Below the pieces are notes generated by a model that was not told the origin of the DNA, did not search any database, and worked only from the letters and a program-made list of their open reading frames with translations. Positions 1-6,219 of a DNA stretch of 6,251 nt are shown piece after piece. A program made the position numbers and the translations under genes. The stretch's first letter is position 1; every line of letters starts with the position of its first letter. The DNA is taken from the NCBI GenBank assembly GCA_964433845.1, contig CAYSTA010000053.1, positions 1-6,251 on the forward strand, in the 5' to 3' direction. The DNA is from MAG-121220-bin8 sp964433845 (GTDB lineage: Bacteria > Bacteroidota > Bacteroidia > Flavobacteriales > Flavobacteriaceae).

Positions 1-194
1 CTAGGAACATTTATTTTTTCAGATTGAAATTTTTGAAAACCTTCAATTGTATGAAGTTTCATGCTTCTTCCATCATTATTTTCATCATAGATGATTTCCC
101 ACTCTCCATTTAATGAAATTTGATTTTCTCTTTCTTGAGAAAATGACAAAATTGGTAATAAAATAAAAAATAATAAAAACCTTTTTTTATTCAT
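1..194 (-). CDS. Secreted GH2-like glycoside hydrolase, N-terminal fragment (cut by window edge)
   Basis: Only the first 64 codons are present; the gene continues off the left edge. Residues 1-20 (MNKKRFLLFFILLPILSFSQ) form a short Sec signal peptide with a basic start, a hydrophobic core and a likely cleavage near FSQ, so the product should be exported to the periplasm or beyond. The mature start reads ISLNGEWEIIYDENNDG (residues 26-42), and the fragment ends in KINVP (60-64). SLNGEW..., then a VP before an expected W-E, is the usual opening of the jelly-roll sugar-binding domain of GH2 enzymes (beta-galactosidase, beta-glucuronidase and relatives). That assignment is from family pattern; the catalytic domain is out of view, so substrate and activity are unknown. 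Another protein carrying the same jelly-roll domain is possible. It overlaps the end of the sulfatase by 8 bases, which suggests co-transcription. No Shine-Dalgarno sequence is visible; the leader is A-rich. Confidence 0.75.
   Translation of the reverse strand, partial: MNKKRFLLFFILLPILSFSQERENQISLNGEWEIIYDENNDGRSMKLHTIEGFQKFQSEKINVP
187..194 (-). other. 8-base gene overlap ATGAATAA (sulfatase stop / GH2-like start)
   Basis: On the minus strand the sequence ATGAATAA contains both the start codon of the GH2-like gene (194-192) and the TAA stop of the sulfatase (189-187) in a different frame. Such overlaps are typical of genes on one mRNA and permit translational coupling. This also supports the chosen GH2-like start, since a complete signal peptide follows it directly. 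Confidence 0.8.
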
Positions 195-1854
195 TTTTTT
201 CAATAGTTTTTAATCCATTTGGGATAACTGGAAAGGTCATTTCTTTTAATATTTTCACCATTTCATCTCTTTTTGGATGAGATTTATTAAACAATAAGTT
301 ATCCCATTCTTTTGGATCAGAACTATTATTATATAATTCTTCTTTTCCTGAATTATATATAATATAACGCCAATCTTTAGTCCTTACAGAGTAATGATGG
401 TTTGACGGAATATCTTTGTTTTTATCAGAAGAATAAACAACCGTAAGTGCTGCTTTAGGTCCATTCCATTTTTCTGTTTTAGGATTTTTTAAAAATGGTT
501 TTAAACTATAACCGTCCAATGGTTTTCCTAATTCATTTTTTATGGTGTTGTTATCCAATCCAGCCAAATCTAATAGTGTGGGGTAAATATCTATTAATGA
601 GACAGGATGTTGCACTTTAGAATTAGCTTTAGTTAATCCAGGAACTCTTATACTCATAGGAATTCTAGTGCTTTCTTCCCATAATGAGTTCTTATAAACA
701 TGATCTTTTTCTCCCATAGTCCACCCATGATCACTAACTAAGACAACAATTGTATTATCTTTTAGTTTAGAATTATTAATAGCCTTCATTACTTGTCCTA
801 CATTGTCATCAACTGCTGCAACACATGCAAGATATGCCTGAGTGAATCTCCTCAAACCTTCGCTAGGATCTTCATATGAATTAACTAAGTTTTCATACAT
901 TTCAATTGATCTTGTTCTTCTTGCTTTAGTTTCAAATTGATCTACATAATGTAAGTAGGTATCATCTTTATCATTTTTCTTAATGTTTGCTAATTGAACC
1001 TTTTCTAATGGGTACATGTCAAAATATTTTTGAGGAACTATTAGAGGAGTATGAGGTCTTAAAAACCCAACAGCAAGAAAAAAAGGGTTATCGTCATTAG
1101 ATTCTGCAAGTTTATTTAACCTTTTTTCAGCCCATTGAGCATTGATTTCATCAGGGGTTAGATCTCTATCATTCTCTGAATTATATTTGAACTCTTTATA
1201 AGCTCTAGATCCCCCATAAGCCCATGAAATTTCTTCTCCATCTATTTTTAATCCATTTACATTTTTTAATGGACCATAAGATCCATCAATTTGACCCCCA
1301 GCCATATTCAATCCACCCACTACCTTATTTACTCGATATGGCTTTGGCACATCAGGATGAGAAATTCCTCTTTTGCCTTTTTTATGTTCCCCTTTATAAG
1401 CAACCGGTCCATAATCAGCTGCATGCTCAAATTCATTCCACATATCTAACTTGTTTTTATGCATAATTTTACCACTTCCTATAACATTATACCCATTTTC
1501 TTTAAATTTTTCCATTATGGTTTTAGTGTTAATAAGTACTTCGTTTTTAAGCCAAGATGCTTGCCAGAAATTAGAAGATTTGTGAGGGTAAATTCCTGTC
1601 ATCATACTTGCCCTTGAAGGACCACACATTGGATCATTTGAATATGCATGTTGAAATGAAACTCCAGATTTAGCTAATTTTTTAATATTTGGAGTTACTG
1701 CTTGTGGATGACCATTAAATTCTTCGGGATAATCATTAAGATCATCTATCATTATCAGCACTATATTAGGTTTGGGTTCTTTATTACTATCACATTTAAT
1801 AATAAAAAAACATAAAGAAATGCTGAGAATAGAAAATATTGTTAATTTTTTCAT
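187..1854 (-). CDS. Exported formylglycine-dependent sulfatase, iduronate-2-sulfatase-like (S1 family)
   Basis: A 555-residue type I sulfatase that should hydrolyse a sulfate ester on a carbohydrate. The signature PMCGPSRASMMTG (residues 75-87) contains Cys77, the residue oxidised to formylglycine, and Arg81. Metal-site candidates are Asp37-Asp38 (MIDDLN) and Asp375-His376 (VSDHGW). Other conserved blocks are GSGKIMH (126-132; Lys129, His132), GFLRPHTPL (263-271) and the run GEKDHVYKNSLWEESTRIP (381-399). The RPHTP and LWEESTR.P blocks are typical of iduronate-2-sulfatase-like members, near SulfAtlas S1_7, though I cannot fix the subfamily without a search. The hydrophobic N-terminus (residues 3-19) is an export signal. 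Cys21 could be lipidated, but Lys at -1 (IIKC) is unusual for a lipobox, so anchoring is uncertain. Length is normal for the group. The maturase needed for Cys77 is not in the window. It leads the leftward operon, ahead of the GH2-like gene. Confidence 0.95.
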   Translation of the reverse strand: MKKLTIFSILSISLCFFIIKCDSNKEPKPNIVLIMIDDLNDYPEEFNGHPQAVTPNIKKLAKSGVSFQHAYSNDPMCGPSRASMMTGIYPHKSSNFWQASWLKNEVLINTKTIMEKFKENGYNVIGSGKIMHKNKLDMWNEFEHAADYGPVAYKGEHKKGKRGISHPDVPKPYRVNKVVGGLNMAGGQIDGSYGPLKNVNGLKIDGEEISWAYGGSRAYKEFKYNSENDRDLTPDEINAQWAEKRLNKLAESNDDNPFFLAVGFLRPHTPLIVPQKYFDMYPLEKVQLANIKKNDKDDTYLHYVDQFETKARRTRSIEMYENLVNSYEDPSEGLRRFTQAYLACVAAVDDNVGQVMKAINNSKLKDNTIVVLVSDHGWTMGEKDHVYKNSLWEESTRIPMSIRVPGLTKANSKVQHPVSLIDIYPTLLDLAGLDNNTIKNELGKPLDGYSLKPFLKNPKTEKWNGPKAALTVVYSSDKNKDIPSNHHYSVRTKDWRYIIYNSGKEELYNNSSDPKEWDNLLFNKSHPKRDEMVKILKEMTFPVIPNGLKTIEKNE

Positions 1855-1970
1855 CAGTATATTTATGGTTTATGTATTAAATTTAGAGTTTTTATTTATA
1901 AAAAACACAGAGTTGTTTGCTGTTTTTATAAAAATATTTAATTCAAATAATGGTTCTTAAAATAAAAAAT
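1855..1970. promoter_or_regulatory. Divergent intergenic control region
   Basis: This is the only non-coding gap between the two divergent gene sets (95 bases if the lipoprotein starts at 1950, 116 if at 1971), so both promoters should lie here or just inside the flanking genes. It is extremely AT-rich. I see no good match to the Bacteroidota -7 element TAnnTTTG with a TTG some 20 bases upstream on either strand; the nearest, TATATTTA at 1858-1865, lacks the final G. The region holds the palindromic repeats listed separately. Its promoter role is inferred from gene layout, not from recognised motifs. Confidence 0.55.
1895..1934. repeat. Two AT palindromes 30 bases apart (possible operator)
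   Basis: The 10-mer TTTATAAAAA occurs at 1895-1904 and again at 1925-1934, an offset of 30 bases, about three helical turns. The second copy lies in a perfect 12-base palindrome, TTTTTATAAAAA (1923-1934). Between them AAACA (1903-1907) and TGTTT (1914-1918) form a further short inverted pair around CAGAGT, and CACAG/CTG adds weak symmetry (1906-1910, 1920-1922). In so AT-rich a stretch these can arise by chance; a regulator binding site is only a possibility. Confidence 0.3.
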
Positions 1971-3626
1971 ATGTCAAAAATTCTTCAATTAATTATTTCA
2001 TTCTTTTTTTTTCTTTCCTGTGGTGAATATCAAAATTCTAAGAATCATTATTTTGATTCAGATTTAGGAAAGGATACGAACAATGGAGCTTCAAATAAAA
2101 CACCTTTTAAATCTTTAGACAAATTATTAGAAATTGACTTGAGTCCAGGTGACTCTATTTTTTTATCTAATGGATCAAGTTTTGTTGGAAATATAAAGCT
2201 AATGAATTTGGATAATGTACATATCACAAATTTTAACAATGATAAAGAATCTCTTCCTATTATTGATTCAAAAGGACATATTGCAGGGATTTATATAGAA
2301 AATTCCTCAAACATCTCGATCTCAAACATATCAATTACTGCTAACGGTGGAGGTATATATGAAGAATATGAAAATTTAAAAACTCGAAGAAAAACTGATA
2401 AGGCTTTCATGAGAGCAGGTGTTTTAGTGAATGTTAGTAAAAATCAAATTTTTAAAAATATTTCAGTCAAAAATATAACTGTAAAAGATCTTTTTTTTGA
2501 GAACGATGGATTTGTTAGAGATCCTAGTGAAGTAAAAACCTCAATGGGAACACAAGCTTATGGTTTTGGTATTAGGTTCTTTAATTCTAGTGAAACAGGG
2601 AGTATAGATGGAATTTCTGTCAAAAACTGTTATATAGAAAATATAGGTCATACTGGAATAAAAATGACATCTGGACGAAACAATAATAGATTCAATAATA
2701 TTGTAGTTGCAGATAATAAACTCTTAAGAACAGGTGGTCCAAGCATACAGTTTAGCTTAGTAAAGAATTTACATGCTTATGGAAATGATGTGAAATATTC
2801 AGGAAGTCCTGATGATGGAAGAAAATGGGGTAGAGGAAGTGGTTTATGGACATGGGGATCTTCAAATGTTCTAATAGAAAAAAATTCCTTTATGTATGCT
2901 AATGGTCCAGCAGATTCAGCAGGTTGTCATATTGATTTTAACTGTGACAATGTAATTGTTCAATATAATTTAAGTGTAGAAAATGCGGGAGGTTTTATTG
3001 AAATACTTGGAAATAATTACAATTGTTCATACAGATATAATGTTAGTGTGAATGATGGACATAGAATAAAAGGTAAAGAGAATGCATTTCAACAAGGGAA
3101 AACATTTTGGTTAAGTGGTTATGTTGGAAGAGGTAATGAAAGAAATGGACCTTTTAACAGTTATATTTATAATAATACCATATTTACGAAAGAATCAATT
3201 TTATCGAAAATTGCTGTAGATAAAGCTTCTAATGGAGTTTTAGTTGCAAACAATATTTTTCATATTGAAGGGGAGGGTAAACATGTCTTAGGAGATCAAT
3301 ATAAACCTGATAAAGGAGGTTCTGGTGAAATTGAAAATACAATTTTTCAAAACAATTTGTTTTTAAAAAATTCATACTGGCCGAAAAATGCTTTGATTCA
3401 GCCTTTAAAAAGTTTATTTGGAAATGCTACATTTAGAAATACTGGAGGTGAAAAGATTAGTGATTATGTTCCTTTAAATACTAAATTGATAAAGGATAGA
3501 GGAATTGTAATCAATAAAATTCCAAATGATAGTTTAGGGCTTTTTGAGGGATTAGATTTAGAATTTGATATATTAGGTAATAAAATTACTGGCTTACCTG
3601 ATTTAGGAGCTATTGAGGTAAAATAA
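1971..3626 (+). CDS. Right-handed parallel beta-helix lipoprotein, putative polysaccharide-active enzyme
   Basis: A 551-residue protein from the ATG at 1971. Residues 1-17 (MSKILQLIISFFFFLSC) are a lipoprotein signal with a standard LSC lipobox; Cys17 would be lipidated. An in-frame ATG at 1950 would add seven residues; I prefer 1971 because an A-rich leader (TTAAAATAAAAAAT) precedes it, but both are plausible. The mature start YFDSDLGKDTNNG (27-39), with TPFKSL and LSPGDSIFLSNG (57-68), is the common opening of beta-helix polysaccharide enzymes. Repeated N-x-I/V strand patterns (SNISISNISIT, KNISVKNITV, NVLIEKNSF, NVIVQYNLSV) form the coils, and the end PDLGAIEVK (543-551) matches the usual PDxGAxE terminus. 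Distinctive blocks are GLWTWGSSN (291-299), GCHIDFNCDN (318-327) and NDGHRIKG (361-368), which may line the active groove. Polysaccharide lyase, glycosidase or non-catalytic binding protein are all possible. It is first in the rightward operon, 2 bases before the next gene. Confidence 0.85.
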   Translation: MSKILQLIISFFFFLSCGEYQNSKNHYFDSDLGKDTNNGASNKTPFKSLDKLLEIDLSPGDSIFLSNGSSFVGNIKLMNLDNVHITNFNNDKESLPIIDSKGHIAGIYIENSSNISISNISITANGGGIYEEYENLKTRRKTDKAFMRAGVLVNVSKNQIFKNISVKNITVKDLFFENDGFVRDPSEVKTSMGTQAYGFGIRFFNSSETGSIDGISVKNCYIENIGHTGIKMTSGRNNNRFNNIVVADNKLLRTGGPSIQFSLVKNLHAYGNDVKYSGSPDDGRKWGRGSGLWTWGSSNVLIEKNSFMYANGPADSAGCHIDFNCDNVIVQYNLSVENAGGFIEILGNNYNCSYRYNVSVNDGHRIKGKENAFQQGKTFWLSGYVGRGNERNGPFNSYIYNNTIFTKESILSKIAVDKASNGVLVANNIFHIEGEGKHVLGDQYKPDKGGSGEIENTIFQNNLFLKNSYWPKNALIQPLKSLFGNATFRNTGGEKISDYVPLNTKLIKDRGIVINKIPNDSLGLFEGLDLEFDILGNKITGLPDLGAIEVK

Positions 3627-3628
3627 TT

Positions 3629-4756
3629 ATGAAAATAAAGAAAATTGAATCTTTTGTCCTTAATGATAAACTTTCTAAGAGTTTTTACTTTTCCCAATGG
3701 GAATATAAAGAGAGAGTATGTTGTTTAGTTAAAATTACTACAGATAACGGCGAATATGGATGGGGCGAAGGGTATGGCCCTGCAAAGATTATTAAAGAAG
3801 GGATTGATTTTTTGAAACCAATTTTAATTGGAATGAATATAATTGACAATGAAGTTATTTGGTCGAAGATGTATGCAAGAACTTTAGATTATGCCCGAAA
3901 GGGAGTATTGATGGCTTCAGTAAGTGCACTAGATGTTGCAATTTGGGATTTAAAAGGAAAATTATTGAATTTGCCCGTCAGTAGACTATTAGGTGGTAGA
4001 CATAGAGAAAAAATAAAACCTTATGCAACAGGACTTTATTTTTCATCTCTAGAAAATCCTACCAAAGATTTCGAAAATGAGTTAAATCAGTATTTAAAAA
4101 AGGGTTTTAAAGCTATTAAAATGAAAATAGGTCTTGGTATTGAAATGGATTTAAAAAACATTCATTATGTAAGAAAAGTTATAGGCAATGATATTAAGCT
4201 GATGGTAGATGCTAACCATGCATATTCCTTTTTAGAATCTATAGAATTATCAAAAAAAATGGAGAAGTATGATATTTATTGGTTTGAAGAACCCTTATCT
4301 CCAGAATTTTATAAACAATACAGAGAATTAAAAGAAAAAACAACTATACCTATATCTTCAGGTGAGTGTGAATATTTAAGATATGGTTTTCATCAGTTAT
4401 TAGAAAATCAATCAGTTGACATAATTCAACCTGATATTTGTTCTTGTGGTGGAATTACGGAAGCAAAAAGGATTTCTAATCTTGCTTCGACTTATGGTAT
4501 TGATTTAATCCCGCATACTTGGGGTTCTGGTTTAGGAATTTATGTTGCTTTGAATTTTATGTCTAATCTTGAACCAAACCCTACAAGATTAATTGATAAA
4601 GATTTGTATGTTGAGTATGATCAAACTGAAAATAAAATTAGGGAAGAGTTGATATTACCCAAATTAAAAATAAAGGATGGTTATATAGAAGTGCCTTCTA
4701 AACCCGGATTAGGTGTTGAGATTGATGAAGAAAAAATGAGTTCATTTAAAATTTGA
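3629..4756 (+). CDS. Mandelate racemase-type enolase-superfamily enzyme (sugar-acid dehydratase or cycloisomerase)
   Basis: A 375-residue cytoplasmic enzyme with no signal peptide. The N-terminal capping domain (about 1-125) includes DNGEYGWGEGYGP (39-51); the barrel follows. The general-base strand reads KAIKMKIG (161-168) with Lys164-x-Lys166. Magnesium ligands are Asp194 (VDANHAY), Glu220 (WFEEP) and Glu246 (SSGECEY). The Asp269-His296 dyad (IIQPDI, IPHTWGS) places it in the mandelate racemase subgroup, which abstracts the proton alpha to a carboxylate. Known members include racemases, dehydratases of gluconate, galactonate, fuconate and rhamnonate, and 3,6-anhydrogalactonate cycloisomerase. 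Its length and its position just before an aldehyde dehydrogenase make an aldonate substrate likely and the anhydrogalactonate role attractive, but that is inference. The start is 2 bases after the lipoprotein stop (TAATTATG), and a TTGAGG stretch at 3613-3618 may assist initiation. All expected catalytic residues are present. Confidence 0.92.
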   Translation: MKIKKIESFVLNDKLSKSFYFSQWEYKERVCCLVKITTDNGEYGWGEGYGPAKIIKEGIDFLKPILIGMNIIDNEVIWSKMYARTLDYARKGVLMASVSALDVAIWDLKGKLLNLPVSRLLGGRHREKIKPYATGLYFSSLENPTKDFENELNQYLKKGFKAIKMKIGLGIEMDLKNIHYVRKVIGNDIKLMVDANHAYSFLESIELSKKMEKYDIYWFEEPLSPEFYKQYRELKEKTTIPISSGECEYLRYGFHQLLENQSVDIIQPDICSCGGITEAKRISNLASTYGIDLIPHTWGSGLGIYVALNFMSNLEPNPTRLIDKDLYVEYDQTENKIREELILPKLKIKDGYIEVPSKPGLGVEIDEEKMSSFKI

Positions 4757-4758
4757 TT

Positions 4759-6204
4759 ATGAATTTTGGAGATTTAAAAATGTATATAGGTGGAAAACTT
4801 ATAGATTCTATTGATAAGTCTACGCGAAAAATTATTTGTCCTGCCGATGAATCTGAAATAGCTAATATAGCATGGGCTAACTCTAAAGATGCTGAATCTG
4901 CCTTAAACGCAGCAGTTATAGGTTTTAATACTTGGTCTACTCTAACATTAGATCAAAGAAGTAATTGGATTAATAAATTAAGGAATGCTGTTTTGAAAAA
5001 TGAAGAACTTTTAAGGATGGCTATTATTTATGAAATGGGGAAGACATATGATGCTTCATATGAAGATATTGAAGCATTAGTAAATAGTTTAGAGTTTTAT
5101 CCTAAAGCAATGAAAGAGCATTTTAATGAAAAAAATATAGATGATAGAGAAAATACTCATACCCATTTAATGGTTTCATCTCCAGTTGGTGTTTCTGTTG
5201 CATATTTAGCTTGGAATTTTCCTCTTTTAAATATTGCATTTAAAATTGGACCTGCATTAGCTTCAGGTTGTAGTATAATTATTAAACCTTCAGAACTATC
5301 ACCGGTTTCGGCTTATTTATTAGGTAAAATTATTTATGATATTAATTTTCCTTCTGGAGTAATTAATATTTTATGTGGAAACCCAGAAGAAGTAGCAACT
5401 ACTCTTTCTAAGAGTACAATCCCTAGGTTAGTTACAATGATAGGTTCAACAAATACTGGAAAAAAAGTTATATCTGATAGTTCTTCTTCAATTAAAAAAT
5501 TAAGCATGGAGCTTGGAGGAAATGCACCTTTTATAGTTTTTGATGATGCAGATTTTGATGCAGCTTTAGACTTAGCAATTGGTATTAAATTTGGCAATTC
5601 AGGTCAAATATGTGTTGCAGCTAATCGTTTTTTTATTCATGAAAAAATTTACGATTCTTTTCTGAAAGCCTATATTGAAAGAGTTAAAAAACTTAAATTA
5701 GGTTTTGGTAAAAATGAAAAGGTAGATATGGGACCTTTAATTAGCAAAGATTCTAGAAATAGAATAATAGATTTAGTTAAAGATGCAATTGACAATGGAG
5801 CTTATCTGGAGGAAGGAGGAAAAATCCCTAAAAGATTTAAGAATGGTTACTGGTATGAACCTACTGTTTTAACTAAAGTAAATGAAGATATGAGGATTTT
5901 TAAAGAAGAAATTTTTGGACCTGTTGCTTCTATTATGTCTTTTAATGATGAAGAAGATGTTTTGAGATTAGCTAATAAAACAAATTATGGATTAGCTTCT
6001 TATTTATTTACTGAAAACAAAAAACGAATAGATTTCTTTTCTAGAAATTTAAATTTTGGAGAGGTTCAAGTTAATGGAATCAAGTATGCAATTTATCTTC
6101 CCCATGGTGGCGTAAAGGAAAGTGGAATTGGTCATGATTGTTCACACTTAGCTCTTGAAGATTATCTTTCTAAAAAGAGAATTAGTATAGCTGTCAATAA
6201 ATAA
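4759..6204 (+). CDS. NAD-type aldehyde dehydrogenase, probably acting on a sugar aldehyde
   Basis: A 481-residue soluble member of the aldehyde dehydrogenase superfamily, close in style to succinate-semialdehyde and lactaldehyde dehydrogenases. Catalytic residues are all present: Asn153 (AWNFPL), Lys176 (IKPSE), Glu251 (MELGGN), Cys285 (SGQICVAANR) and Glu384 (EEIFGP); GSTNTGK (229-235) is the dinucleotide-binding turn. Glu179, three residues after Lys176, is the position that usually favours NAD over NADP. The C-terminal block is PHGGVKESGIGHDCSHLALE. It should oxidise an aldehyde to its acid, giving the upstream enolase-superfamily enzyme its substrate; in agar and carrageenan degraders this would be 3,6-anhydrogalactose, but lactaldehyde or another hydroxyaldehyde is possible. 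Start choice: ATG 4759 repeats the stop-TT-ATG junction of the preceding gene pair. TTG 4753 is possible but weaker; ATG 4780 (474 residues) has a GGAGA at 4768-4772 seven bases upstream and opens with the typical MYIGGK. Confidence 0.93.
   Translation: MNFGDLKMYIGGKLIDSIDKSTRKIICPADESEIANIAWANSKDAESALNAAVIGFNTWSTLTLDQRSNWINKLRNAVLKNEELLRMAIIYEMGKTYDASYEDIEALVNSLEFYPKAMKEHFNEKNIDDRENTHTHLMVSSPVGVSVAYLAWNFPLLNIAFKIGPALASGCSIIIKPSELSPVSAYLLGKIIYDINFPSGVINILCGNPEEVATTLSKSTIPRLVTMIGSTNTGKKVISDSSSSIKKLSMELGGNAPFIVFDDADFDAALDLAIGIKFGNSGQICVAANRFFIHEKIYDSFLKAYIERVKKLKLGFGKNEKVDMGPLISKDSRNRIIDLVKDAIDNGAYLEEGGKIPKRFKNGYWYEPTVLTKVNEDMRIFKEEIFGPVASIMSFNDEEDVLRLANKTNYGLASYLFTENKKRIDFFSRNLNFGEVQVNGIKYAIYLPHGGVKESGIGHDCSHLALEDYLSKKRISIAVNK
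4768..4772 (+). promoter_or_regulatory. Possible ribosome binding site GGAGA for an internal dehydrogenase start
   Basis: GGAGA lies seven bases before the in-frame ATG at 4780, good Shine-Dalgarno spacing. Most starts in this window have no such site, so it may point to 4780 as the true start of the aldehyde dehydrogenase, or simply be codons for Gly-Asp in the leader. The two readings differ by seven N-terminal residues and do not affect the function call. Confidence 0.35.
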
Positions 6205-6219
6205 TTTAAAATATAAACT

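Noticed and set aside
1224..1466. Plus-strand 80-residue ORF inside the sulfatase
   Set aside because: Lies wholly antisense to well-conserved sulfatase codons; composition rich in His, Leu and Pro with no recognisable domain.
1858..1865. TATATTTA as a Bacteroidota -7 promoter element
   Set aside because: Lacks the final G of TAnnTTTG, and its -33 partner would have to lie inside the sulfatase coding region, where I see no clear TTG at the right spacing.
1898..1929. Imperfect inverted repeat ATAAAAAACACAG / CTGTTTTTAT as a terminator or stem-loop
   Set aside because: The arms differ by inserted bases and are almost all A-T; it sits upstream of both genes, not after a stop, so a terminator role does not fit.
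1772..1960. Plus-strand 62-residue hydrophobic ORF across the sulfatase start and the intergenic region
   Set aside because: Its hydrophobic character is the shadow of the antisense signal-peptide codons and AT-rich spacer; no ATG-led leader or family resemblance, and it would occupy the divergent promoter region.
2048..2239. Minus-strand 63-residue ORF
   Set aside because: Antisense to the conserved N-terminal part of the beta-helix lipoprotein, with no independent support.
3464..3697. Minus-strand 77-residue ORF spanning the lipoprotein/enolase-family junction
   Set aside because: Antisense to two well-supported genes; no signal or domain.
5334..5597. Minus-strand 87-residue ORF
   Set aside because: Antisense to the catalytic core of the aldehyde dehydrogenase; its Ser/Ala/Lys-rich sequence mirrors those codons.
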